Source: Isoetes taiwanensis (taxonomy: Eukaryota > Streptophyta > Lycopodiopsida > Isoetales > Isoetaceae). Taken from it: DNA of 64,000 bases. The notes below the pieces were generated by a model. The model was not told the origin of the DNA and made no database searches. It saw only the letters and a list, made by a program, of their open reading frames with translations. Positions 1-10,019 of the stretch are shown piece by piece; the first letter of the stretch is position 1, and each line of letters begins with the position of its first letter. The stretch is from contig JAJEKV010000077.1 of NCBI GenBank assembly GCA_021234155.1, positions 2,029,802-2,093,801 on the forward strand, read 5' to 3'. The position numbers and the translations under genes are program-made.

Positions 1-292
1 AGAGAAATCCGCCACTTCCAAAGGAGCTACTGATTTTCTGATCCCAGAGCAAAAGATTCCGTGAGGTTCGTCCGAGAAATCTTGTGGGAAGTTCTACCCC
101 AACAAGCTTAGTAACCAATGACATGTTACCGCTTTACAAGAAGCAAGAGATGGAGGTCGCACAACATTTCGAGGATTCACCGGCATGCACTTCCATGCAA
201 AAAGAGTCACGCTTCAACCAAAGGACATGAAGTTAGCCAAGTACATCAAGAGGAGAGAAATAGAAGAGAACTTACTCTTTTTTTGTAACTAA
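1..292 (+). pseudogene. Histone H3-like pseudogene, C-terminal part
   Basis: Translation in shifting frames follows the histone-fold half of H3. Near the window start there are TDFLIP and RFVREI (compare H3 STELLI and RLVREI). From 131 come ALQEA, then a frame giving VAQHFEDSPAC (H3: YLVGLFEDTNLC), then HAKRVTLQPKD and KLAKYIKR up to TAA at 290-292. At least two frameshifts and a deletion separate these blocks, so this is a non-functional copy. The N-terminal tail lies outside the window. The remains do not distinguish canonical H3 from a centromeric H3 variant, because the diagnostic loop 1 is damaged. The order and spacing of four separate H3 blocks make the family call good; the subtype is open. 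Confidence 0.75.
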
Positions 293-432
293 TGTGCTTA
301 TATGTGATGTATGAAAATTTTGAATAATAAAGATATATAGTCGTTTAAAAAATGTGTATTTCATTAGGTACAAGATAGATCTGGAGCAATGCGACATTTT
401 TAATAACACTCCAAGAGGCGCCAGAGCATAGT

Positions 433-686
433 TAGGTCCCAACCTAACCCCTCCTCGCACTCTTAGAGTCATCCACCCAACTGACCTTTGATCAGCCCTA
501 CTTGCTCCAAACGTAGGAAATGAACGAAGAAACTTGCATTTAGGAAGAAAATAAATAGGAATTTACCCCTTCCAAATTTGATTCTTGGCATCCATTAGAC
601 AGAGATAGGCCAACATTCATTCCAAGAGTGCGGGAGGCCACTTAGGTTCCCACCTAACACCCTCCTCAACAAGACTCTTAGAGGCC
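433..686 (+). repeat. Diverged direct repeat, two copies
   Basis: About 434-474 and 643-686 share TAGGTYCCMACCTAAC, then a CCCTCCTC-like run and ACTCTTAGAG. They are about 210 bp apart. Such short direct repeats upstream of a TATA box are common in LTR U3 regions, but here the assignment is only contextual. Confidence 0.55.
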
Positions 687-862
687 CCACCTTCGGGTCC
701 ATAACTTGAGCTAGACATATCCAAATTGGCCAAAATTTGTTGCATTAGAACCCTAAAACTGTGGACAAGCCATTTTCTAGCTTCAAATTAACCTAGAAAC
801 ATTAGCCTTCATCCCAATTACCAAGAGTTTTAGAAACCCTAAAATTTTAGGGTACAAATTCC

Positions 863-871
863 CTATATATA
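863..871 (+). promoter_or_regulatory. TATA-box-like CTATATATA
   Basis: CTATATATAC lies about 30 bp before CCGCAAACTGC. It is a good plant TATA match but no transcript or gene start downstream is recognisable; it may belong to a decayed LTR. Confidence 0.35.
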
Positions 872-2759
872 CCCTCATAACCCCTAAACCGCAAACTGCA
901 CTGCTCCCCACAAGGGCATCTCCCCAGCTTCCTCTGGGCCTCCCCGGTTCCGCTTGATATCGGCAGACGCCTCGCCATGGCTGCATCCTTCATCACAGGC
1001 TTGGTATAGCTTCCCCCACATTGTCGAGGTAGATGTCAACATAGTATTCCAAGTCTTTCGAAAAGAATTTGACTGCTCGGGCAACTCAACTCCAATCCCT
1101 TCCACCGCCAAGTCCTGCAAGAATTCCAAGAGAAAGTAGTTCCTAGCTTGCAAGAAATACCACATGCATAGGGTACTTTGTACCAAAGATCAGATTGCAA
1201 ATAGCCCTTAGTCATGTACCCAACATTGCCAAAGTATTGCAAAACGTAATCAACCGCTACCCAAGCCTACATGACCCTAACCAGCAATAGAAACAGATTT
1301 TTCTCTTACAACACAACTTTAGCACTATATCTAGTCTATAGGGTCAAAACCGTAGTAGGCTTAACCATCAATTCAGCCACTTGAGATCACACTTTGGACG
1401 CAAAGAAACTTAACGACTACCGCTTGAGTATGAACAGACCATAGCGTAAGCATCCAAGAAAGTGAGGACTCCGAAAGGAAAGTGAGGATGACATGGATGT
1501 GGACCCAGAGGAGGAACGCCGTGGAAGGTAACAAGACATCACCCGCCTGGTTTCCGACAGACCACCCCGAGGATTGCACAACCAATCGGCCGGGAATAAC
1601 AAGTCTAGCACCCATCATAGTCAAGGCCAAGAGTACTTGTTGCTAAACGACATCAAAACCTCCCCAATGCGTGGACGAGGTTATGCCGCGATTTAACTCC
1701 TTCACCTTCTACTCAAGCAAATTTGGATTTAGAAGACTCCATCGACCAAGAAATCCAAGACTTTCCGTGCAAGTACGAGAGGCGCCTACATACACTGTGA
1801 CACACCATGTCGACATTGAAGCCTATGGCACTATCGAGGCATGATGACGGGAAGAACTCCCACAACAGGAGGAGTTTGTGGCACTTCAAGAGCAGATGGG
1901 AATAAGGGGAAGACAACAAGAGTACTTCAAGGGGAGTCTTCTTCTTCGCAAGAACAAGTATCAAAATTCCAAGGGAGAGCCACAAACTTGACAAGTGTAC
2001 TAACGCTTTCCGTGATTACAAGGAATTAGTCAAGTACCTGGTCGATCAAGATGCATCAAGGCACAGTGGGTACCTCGTGAGCACGGGAGGAGTACCGTAG
2101 CAAAGCACTCAAATATTATCTTCCGCTTCCTAACTGACGCAGAATAATAATATTTCACAAGCGCTCAGCCCACGCGAGAGGGAAGAAGTCGGCGGATGCT
2201 AGTAGCACTTTCTGGATTTGGCATGCACGCATCTCCACTATCGTAAAAGTTGACCATGTCATTTTGGTGAAGCGGAAAACAGCCTTGGGCATTTTTCGAC
2301 TTTCCGGCGGTACCCCACCTTCGACAAGGTAAGTTATAAGGAAAGAAAGCTCATACCTCCCATAGACGGGTGGAAGAGCTAGCATTTGCCATCCGAGGGG
2401 ATCATTTTAGGATATACTCGTGAACTTGGGAAGTACAAGAGGTACAGCCCAAGTAAAGAAGTTTTTGAGGATCACCCCGGACTATCAGTAAAATCAATGT
2501 AATGAAAATCATGACTATTGTATTAAGTAAATATATATCGGTTATATATCAATAAAAATGTAAGATCTTTTGAATTGCATTTTAAATGTCTTTTGGTATC
2601 GTTGTTTTAACAATCATATCATTCAAACACTTAATGCAACCAACAAAAAAGAACTCATGATAAATGGTGCTAAGGTAATAGGTGCGCTTAGAACAGCCGT
2701 GAATGTCCACCTTTGAATTCCAAGCCCAAGGCAATCACACACCAATGAGACAATTCCAG

Positions 2760-3611
2760 CCCTGATCCGCTCAAGAGTATTACGCACCGACGCCAGAGGA
2801 AGAAATCTCGCAGATGAGGTCAGATCTGCAAGAAATCAAAGCCATGTTGGCAGGCAGGGGAAGAAACAGGCAAGACCAGAATGTGCAACCCCCAGAGGCC
2901 CGCTCTCAACACAAAGGAAAAGAGAAAAAGAGGAGCCGGCGCAGATCTTCTAGCTCCAGCCCAGACAAATTTCTGACTCAAGCTCTGAGTCTGAGGAGGA
3001 AACAGTAAGAACAGCCGGAAGGGAAGAAAGAGTAGCGGTAAAACAGCCAGGCCAATCCGACTACCAAAAGAAGGTCGACTCGGCCTTAAGTAATGTTTGG
3101 AAGGCACGAAAACTGGAACAATTTTTCTGCTAAAACAGATCAGGGATGGCAGCCGAAGCATGGCTAGACGAGATGAGTGAGTACGGAAATGCTTACGGCA
3201 TGAAAGACAAAGACAAGGGCAGGGTAGCCACTGCTAACTTGAAAGGGGCAGCCCGTATTTGGTGGAGGGGCTATGCTAAAGCCCATGGAATGAGCAGAGA
3301 CAAGTGCAGGTTTACAAAGTTCGCAAGGGCCTTCAAAAAGCACTATGTCCCAAGAGAACACAAGTGCCACCAGATGCAAGCCCCACGTGTTGCAAACAGG
3401 GAACAACCGTACGTAAATATATGAAAGAATTCATGAGACTAAGGTCAGATGTGCAAGCTCAAGAAGAGGAGAGAGCTGTGGAAGGCTATGTGGAGGGCCT
3501 GAATGAGGACTACGGAGATAGTCGAGTCCGAACCCGGGCCCGATCGGAAGTAGCAAAGGCCCGAGCCTACAAGGCACGGACCCCTTTAAAAGTGAACCTG
3601 GGCAAGTGGTA
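2760..3611 (+). pseudogene. Ty3/gypsy gag remnant
   Basis: The N-terminal part (from about 2814) is polar, with a basic KKRSRRRSSSSS stretch. The capsid-like core from 3146 contains AEAWLDEM, then LKGAARIWWRGY and ARAFKKHYVP, the usual Retrotrans_gag pattern (W.. L.G.A..WW.. F...F..). The frame shifts near 3400, and the continuation from about 3421 reads KEFMRLRSDVQAQEEE followed by a VEGLNE motif, matching the capsid C-terminal half. Stops at 3007 and frame changes show it is dead. No zinc knuckle is readable downstream. Confidence 0.75.
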
Positions 3612-4283
3612 GGATAAAGGAAAAGCATATGGAGGCTAGAGCCCCGAGGGCAACCGGAATTGCCACACCGCCAAGACACCATACCTCGGAAACCAATGGA
3701 AACAGCCGCAGAAAAAGCAGGTCGCCTTCAAAGATAAAGGACAAGGGGGAGGCTCAAATTATTCAAAGACAGCCAAGCAGCCTCAACTCCATTCCAAAGA
3801 AAAGCGGGCAGGAATGTATAGAAAAACAGCTTGAAGCTTCCTGGTAGGTTTCCAAATGGGGGCATAGAACACACAACCGCCTCGCTCGGATGAATGCAAC
3901 TTTATGAAATGGGAGGTTGGGAGACCCCACGAATAAGAAGAAGAGGAGAACTAATGACGCGACTATATCCATGGTGAGTGTCACATCTTTGCCGCCATAG
4001 ATACGTAAAGCCAAGAGAGTTGCAATTGGGTAATATCCATCCATTGGTAAGATAGCCGCCAAATCCTTTATAGTCCCTCATAGACTATGGTAGTTCCCCG
4101 CAATTTCGCGATCACCAAGGATGGCTGAAATGCTAAAGTTGAAAACAAAGTGAAGTCTAAACCCGTGCCGTGAGTGTTATTAGTGAGCCATCAAAGCACA
4201 CCGCCCAAGAAGAGGGTGAATTTCAATATAGACTTACCTGTATCAATATTGAAATGGGGGCGTAAATCATGAACATAGGAAAA

Positions 4284-4340
4284 TATGACCTCATCATAGG
4301 TATGGAATACCTCAACCCAAAGAAAAGCACAAATAGATTG
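4284..4340 (+). pseudogene. Retroviral-type protease C-terminal remnant
   Basis: DLIIGMEYLNPKKS is encoded at about 4287-4328. It corresponds to the conserved D(V/L)I(L/I)GM(D/E)(W/Y)L segment that closes the aspartic protease domain of Ty3/gypsy Pol. The active-site DTG was not found upstream, where the reading frame is lost. The position between gag and RT supports the call. Confidence 0.6.
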
Positions 4341-4549
4341 TGGGGAGCTTAAAGGTAAAGCTAAATAAACCAACGGAAAATCATAGAAATCTCGTGTAAG
4401 CAAGTGACACCTATAATGCAATGCATGTCAAGTAAGAAATTACTTAGATGCATCAAAAGGGAGCAAGTTGCATACATCTTCAAATTAGAACTTCACAAGA
4501 AGAGGCACCTGAAGATAAAGAAGACAAGCCACAAGCTGTGTAGCCAAGT

Positions 4550-6140
4550 TAATAGAGGAGTTCCATGACTTGTTCCCCGATGAAATCAAGGAGCTTCCGC
4601 CATATAGGGGAGTGGAGTGCGAAATTGCACTTGTGCACTAAGCCCACCAAGAAGGCACCATATAGAATGACGGCTCACGAACTATCGGAGTTGAAGATAG
4701 ATAGATAGATAGATAGATAGTAGTTTTAACGCCACGCCCACTAGGGCAAGAGATCCAACCGACATGTGACCACACACCACACTACATTGCTTGGTTGGGC
4801 CCCCGCCCAACCACCTTACATTGCGCCTCTGGGATTTGACCCCCAACAGCATCGAAAAGCGAGCTCGGGCGGCCTCAACTCGAGACCACATTGCTAATGA
4901 ACTAGTGTGTTACCACTAGACCAAGTTGAAGAAGCAATTGCAAGAGCTATTAGACCTAGGGTTCATAAGACCTAGTGTTCTCCCGCTTGAAGCCCCCATC
5001 TTATTCACAAAAAGAAAGATGGAAGCTTGAGGATGTGTATTGACTATCGCCAATTAAACAAACACACAATCAAGAACAAGTATGCCTTACCCAGAAAGCG
5101 TAGATGACCTGATGGATCAGCTACAAGGTGCCGTGGTCTTCCAAAATAGACTTAAGGTCCGATATCATCAAATCAGAATCAAGGAGGAAGATATTCACGA
5201 ACGGCCTTCCTCAACAAGATATGGCCACTATGAATTCACAGTGATGCCATTTGGCCTATCAAATGCTCTCAAAGAACGTTCATGAGACTCATGAACGATA
5301 TCTTTCGGGAATTCCTTGACACATTTGTTATCGGTTCTTCGATGACATTTTGGTGTACAACAAGTCCCTAGAGGAGCATATCAAAGATCTGAGAAGAGTA
5401 CTTTGAGAAGTCGAGAAGACACCATCTTTTTATGGTTGTCGAAATGTCATTTCGCCACCGAAAAGAGTGGAATACTTGGGGCATGTCATATCGCCAGACT
5501 CCGATTCCAATCAACCCCGCAAAGATCCAAGCGTTGATTGAATGGCCACACCAAAGAACATACACGGTGATGAGAAGTTTTGGGCTTAGTAGTGTATTAT
5601 AGAAAGTTTGTCAAGAACTTTGCTAAGATAGCAAAGCACCTTTGACTGACCTCACCAAGGCCAAAAAGATAAAAGACCTGGGTGGCACATGGCAAAAGAA
5701 GGCTCGCTGTGATTCGAGAAGTTGAAGGAAGCCTTAACAACCGCCTCGCCTTAACATTGCCCCGGGATCCAGAAGGACAAACTCCGTTGCAACCGATGTT
5801 AGCAAGATCACTTATTAAGAGTGAGCGCCTTTTAATGCAAGAGGAAAGAGTCGTAGAGTATGCATTCACCAAGATGAACGACGCAAACTCGCCAGCACCA
5901 CACATGATCGTGAGCTATTGGCGCTGGTAAGAGTTTTAAAGATCCGAGACACTATCTATTGGGAAGAAAGTTCCAATTAGATACCCACCACCGTAGGTCT
6001 ACAAGACATCTTCACGCAAACCATTGTTGAATTTGAGGCAAAGAAGATGGATGGAGTTCCCCGGAAGAGCACGGTCGAGATTGTGTACAAGCCGTGGAAA
6101 CTCAATGTGGTTGCAGATGCTCTGGCCAAGGCACCCCTTA
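4550..6140 (+). pseudogene. Ty3/gypsy reverse transcriptase and RNase H remnant
   Basis: Before the SINE, 4555-4690 reads FHDLFPDEIKELPP followed by a R..VE.EI pattern. After it come [19 protein letters not shown] (about 5036-5092), a VMPFGLSNA block near 5242-5268, and the catalytic box FFDDILVY (5335-5358), which keeps the two aspartates of YxDD. YLGHVIS follows at 5473-5493, then a KIQALIEWP-like thumb region and TLP.DPEGQTPLQP near 5755-5790. RNase H ends at ADALAKAP (6113-6136). Frames change repeatedly, so no product is possible. Confidence 0.85.
4689..4931 (-). mobile_element. tRNA-derived SINE with (CTAT)n tail
   Basis: The insert at 4697-4923 is flanked by the 8-bp target duplication AGTTGAAG (4689-4696 and 4924-4931). 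Read on the minus strand it begins TTGGTCTAGTGGTAAC, an A-box-like tRNA start. About 40 nt later comes GAGTTGAGGCC, a weak B-box match. It ends in a CTAT microsatellite (GATA repeats at about 4697-4720 on the plus strand). A tRNA-like head, simple-repeat tail, length of 227 bp and target duplication are the hallmarks of a SINE. It interrupts the Ty3/gypsy RT gene in the opposite orientation. Confidence 0.8.
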
Positions 6141-6649
6141 ACAACAAGAGTGCATTGCAATGCCATATCAACACTCACCAATGAGTTTGGCAAGAAAATA
6201 GAAGAAACGTTGCCAACGGACAAGGACTTCCAGGAAGTATGGGCAAGCCTTTCTAAAGAGGCAAGATCGGACAAAGAGAGAGAAGCCTTCAAACATTTTA
6301 AGAAGGAAGGATTCTCATTGATATTCCTATGTAATATGGCCCCATCCAAGCCATAATTTCCTCGGAAGAATAATACCCTTCGTACAATTTCTTAAGGGAA
6401 CATCATAAAAGGAAATTTCGGCTCTCCACATGGTTAATGGGAAACTCAATATAGTGCAAGCATTTCCACAATAATTCCATCTAGGGAAAATATGATGGCA
6501 ATATGTAGGCCATAAGGTAATTTACAAATCATGTCAAATATGCAAATATGTAGCCATACATCCAAAGGTTGAATTCTAACATCAAATCAGCCCTAACCGT
6601 ATGTATTCTTCTATATCTTATGCAAAGTTGAGTGGGATCCCCAACTTAG

Positions 6650-8360
6650 TCTCAAAATTTTCCAAGGTCTAATTACCATGCTATAATTTATAGTGCAGCT
6701 TAACGTGTCGGCCTTTAGACATAGAACAACTAAGTTAAATAGATTTCAATGTTGAGTCATGCATTAAGCAATGCCATTTGAAGTTATTGGATGTGCCTAG
6801 AAAATGGAAGTGGCTATAAGTTAATGTATTGCATTACTAGGTCCAATACTTAACTGTTAAAATGGCATTTCCCCTTGGTTAATGAGGTTTTATTTAAATG
6901 TTTGCTTTTAAACACACTTCTAACTAATGTGAGCAAATTGAATCACAAAATTTGAATCTCATTTTGAGAGCCTTGAAATAACATTATTATCTTCAATATT
7001 CATTACGAAAGATGTTTTGCATTAAATCAAAATAATCTAAGTTCTGAACATACAAAAATTGAACTGTGTTTGAGCATGGGGAATTCTAACCTCTGTAGTT
7101 TAAGGAGCCCTACTCCATGGCCGCGAACACAAGGCAACAAAATGCAGGTTCAAATTCTGCATGTTCTAGCATGTATAGACGAGTTGGGGAAGAGAAACGT
7201 TCGCGGCGGCCCCCCCCGGCCCCGCAGTTGTTTTTGTTGATATTCGTGCAGAGCATCCAACAGTGCCGAGGAACCCTAAAGACATACGTCCGTACATGTT
7301 TATTATAATATGTAGCACAATAACAGGGGGTTCTAGGGGAACAATTCCTGAAACTATAGACCATATATCCCTAAAGCAATTGAATGGGTTGTTATAAAAA
7401 AACATAGATTCAAGATAAAAAATAATCACATTAGCTCACTGGGTGTATTGATTAAAGTAGTCTTATTAGAACATTGAGTTATTTTGATAGAGGTTTAAGC
7501 CCCCCGTATTTCATATTCTAAAATCTTAGGCAAAGACCTATAGAGGTTCAATATTCCCTCAAAACCTTAGACGAACTCATATTTCATATTTCAAAAGCAT
7601 AGGCGCCTTCAATAATAAATGACTATAAGCGAAACGAGAGGTGCCCAGAGGCCCCAACATACGATCTGGGTCGTAGGGTCGACGAATCCGACGGTTGTGG
7701 TAGTCCAGAGTGCACCTCGATTATATGTACAATGAGCTTTACAACCTTTGGTCTATTTCCGTATTTGAAACTAACAGTTAACAAGAACTTGCTAAAAAAT
7801 GAGTCGCGCTTAACAATGGCCAAGATCACCCAAAATTGACATCCAATGGTCCGAGCCTACTAATGAACAAGTGGGAGGTCTGGGGGTTTTAATTCAATGG
7901 TTCAATTTCCTGATATGTGGGATGTCATGTTCAATGGTGTAATATGTAATATTAATAATATTTATAAATGGACTCTGCATATGTAAAAAAAAATTTTTTT
8001 GCCCCTCCGAGGTTTAGGGGTTGTTTTGTAGAAGATGAAATGATGTAGTGGAACTACTTAGAAAATGGAATGCGGAATATGAAACAATATTAAGATAAGG
8101 TAAAATAAAGATTTTTTAGAAGAACATAGAATGCGATCATTCATATTATCTGTCAATCATATTACTAAAAATAATGGATGTATAGAATCATATTAAGAAT
8201 AATAATAAATATATAGACCCATTGACATGTGATCATATGCTTGAGAAACACCAATGCTACAAATCAAATCACACCACTAGTTGTGGCTTCCTATTTCTCT
8301 ATTAAATCAATAGAGACACTTGAGAATAGAATACACTTGAGAGCATTTGGTATACAAAAT
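6650..8360. other. AT-rich intergenic DNA
   Basis: I see no supported gene. There is an A9/T7 run near 7987-8002 and a GC-rich patch (GCGGCGGCCCCCCCCGG) at about 7203-7222. A lone B-box-like AGGTTCAAATTC near 7145 has no acceptable A box at the right distance. Confidence 0.4.
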
Positions 8361-8369
8361 AGTTGGAAT

Positions 8370-9570
8370 GAAATTATAAGAAAAAATGACATTAATAAAT
8401 TCAAAAAATGGGTGTTGAACCACTATGATAATGTAAAATAGTCATAGATCTAACACAACAAGGTTACACCTATAATTGACGTTCATCAAAGAGCCATAAA
8501 GACACATTTATCCCATAACACCATAATAAAATAATGATACGACAACATTAAAACTCATGGGATTGAACCATGATTACAAAACCATTGGCCACCTGTCATT
8601 GTAAATTCAAGTGCAAGTAAATATGCCAAGAACCTCAAAACAAAGAGAAGTTGATTACCCTGGAGCAAAGGGAATACGAAAGATTGCACATGGTTTGCAA
8701 ACTCTAGGTGTTTTTTGACACTAGAAAAAAAGTAAGCCTCTCATATGAAAAGAAGCGGCCGCAATAGAAAGTAAGCATGTGCCTTGCATGGTGTTAGTAA
8801 AAGAGGAGCTCAACATGCATGCATTGCATGTATGTATGTTATGCATGCACTATGTGTATACATTGTGTGCATGTAATGCATGCACGTGTGCATGCTAAAA
8901 CCATAGGTCGGAATGCAAACAAACTAGAAATACACTATATGCTCTAAAAATTACATACGACAACACAATCATATGCAAACCATAGCGAAATGGCCATATA
9001 TTTATACGTTTTACGTGAAGCAAAATAATTGTGATGAAATTATAAGGAAGAAGGACATCAATAATTCAAAGAATGGGAGTTGAATCCACTATAGATAGTT
9101 ATAGAGCCAACACAACAAAGCTACACCTATAATCAATGCTTATATGGGATTGACCCATGATTACAAAACCATTACCCACCTATCACTGCAAATTCAAGAG
9201 TAACTAAATATGTCAAGAACATCAAAACAAAGAGAAATTAATTACCTTGGAGAAAAGAGAACATGAAAGATTGCACACAATTTTGCAAATTCTAGGCGTG
9301 TTTCGATGCTCCAGAAAAAATAAGCCTCTCATGTGAAAAGACTAAGTAAGCATGTGCCTTACAAGATGTTAAGTAAAAGAGGGGCTCAACATGCATGCAC
9401 TGCATGTATGAATGGTATACATGCACTATGCATGTAATGCATGCACATGTGCATGCAAAACCAAAGGGCGAGAATTCAAACTAACTAGAAATATACCACA
9501 TACTCTAGAAATACTACTGACATGCCTTCCCACAAATACAATAACACAATCATATGTAAACCATAGCAAA
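8370..9570 (+). repeat. Direct segmental duplication (about 0.6 kb, two copies)
   Basis: About 8370-8990 and 9035-9570 align along most of their length. Shared blocks include GGGATTGA(A/C)CCATGATTAC, ACAAAACCATT, CTCAAAACAAAGAGAA-like text, AAGCCTCTCAT, AAGCATGTGCCTT and an ATGCATGCA-rich stretch. Copies differ by substitutions and small indels, for example a GCGGCCGC-containing insert near 8755 only in the first. No ORF is conserved between copies, so this is a non-coding duplication or two copies of an unidentified element. Confidence 0.8.
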
Positions 9571-9611
9571 ACACAGCTCGGTCTCTCCATTTCTTATTCT
9601 CACCACATCGG

Positions 9612-10019
9612 CCCTCTTCCCTATATCATTTTTTTTTGAAGGACGTGAAACTTTATTAATCATCAAACGAGCAGCGAGATGGGGGACTGAAACCCGATGG
9701 AGGAAATGTCCACGTGAGCAAAACCACCCGCCACCTTTACAAAGACACAACATGTAAATGAGTTACATATAAGTGTTAATCTGAGATAGTGTACCCAAAT
9801 CTTATTCTTCACTTCATCCTTACGGAGGAAGATATATACGCTTTGACGATCGCGTTGCTTGGCTTCAATAAACACTTGAGCATCAGGGGCTCTATGGCCC
9901 TTGAAAATAAAGAGGTTTCTTCTTTTCCACGTTGACCAAATGATCCATGCTGAAGCTAAGTGAAATGCCCTCTTTGCCATATTGTCCCAAGAACTTGGGT
10001 ACCCTCTTCCCTATATCAT
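9612..10019 (-). mobile_element. 5'-truncated LINE (L1-like) 3' end
   Basis: The insert 9630-10001 is bounded by the 18-bp direct repeat CCCTCTTCCCTATATCAT (9612-9629 and 10002-10019). On the minus strand it ends in a poly-A run preceded by TTAATAAAG and GTCCTTC. Its coding remnant (9980-9663) contains WIIWSTWKRRNLFIF, the W..W..RN..IF pattern seen at the C-terminus of plant LINE ORF2 proteins. Long target duplication, poly-A and 5' truncation together indicate target-primed reverse transcription. The AATAAAG/GTCCTTC-A(n) end recurs at about 39202-39233, so both belong to one LINE family. Confidence 0.88.

Larger units (their letters stand above)
293..2690. other. Non-coding or unrecognised repeat DNA
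   Basis: No gene is supported here. It holds a diverged direct duplication (about 433-686), a TATA-like site (863-871) and, from about 1380 to 2480, scattered short open stretches that match no family I recognise. A U3-like layout (duplication, TATA, then a CT-rich stretch) would fit an old LTR and leader of the Ty3/gypsy element that follows, but I found no matching downstream LTR. Confidence 0.4.
2700..6650 (+). mobile_element. Decayed Ty3/gypsy LTR retrotransposon, internal region
   Basis: Remnants in the canonical order gag, protease, reverse transcriptase, RNase H and integrase N-terminus are readable on the plus strand with many frameshifts and stops. Gag is near 2810-3610, the protease tail at 4284-4313, RT at 4550-5560, the RNase H end near 6113-6136, and a zinc-binding integrase N-terminus decaying out by about 6640. 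The RT-before-integrase order identifies Ty3/gypsy rather than Copia. The integrase core and both LTRs are missing or unrecognisable. A SINE (4697-4923) split the RT region after insertion, so this retrotransposon is older than that SINE. Confidence 0.85.

Noticed and set aside
272-2385. Several 60-100-residue open stretches as genes
   Set aside because: They overlap on both strands, have no domain pattern, and coincide with repeat DNA.
7085-7180. SINE head suggested by AGGTTCAAATTC
   Set aside because: No convincing A box 30-60 nt upstream, no tail and no target duplication.
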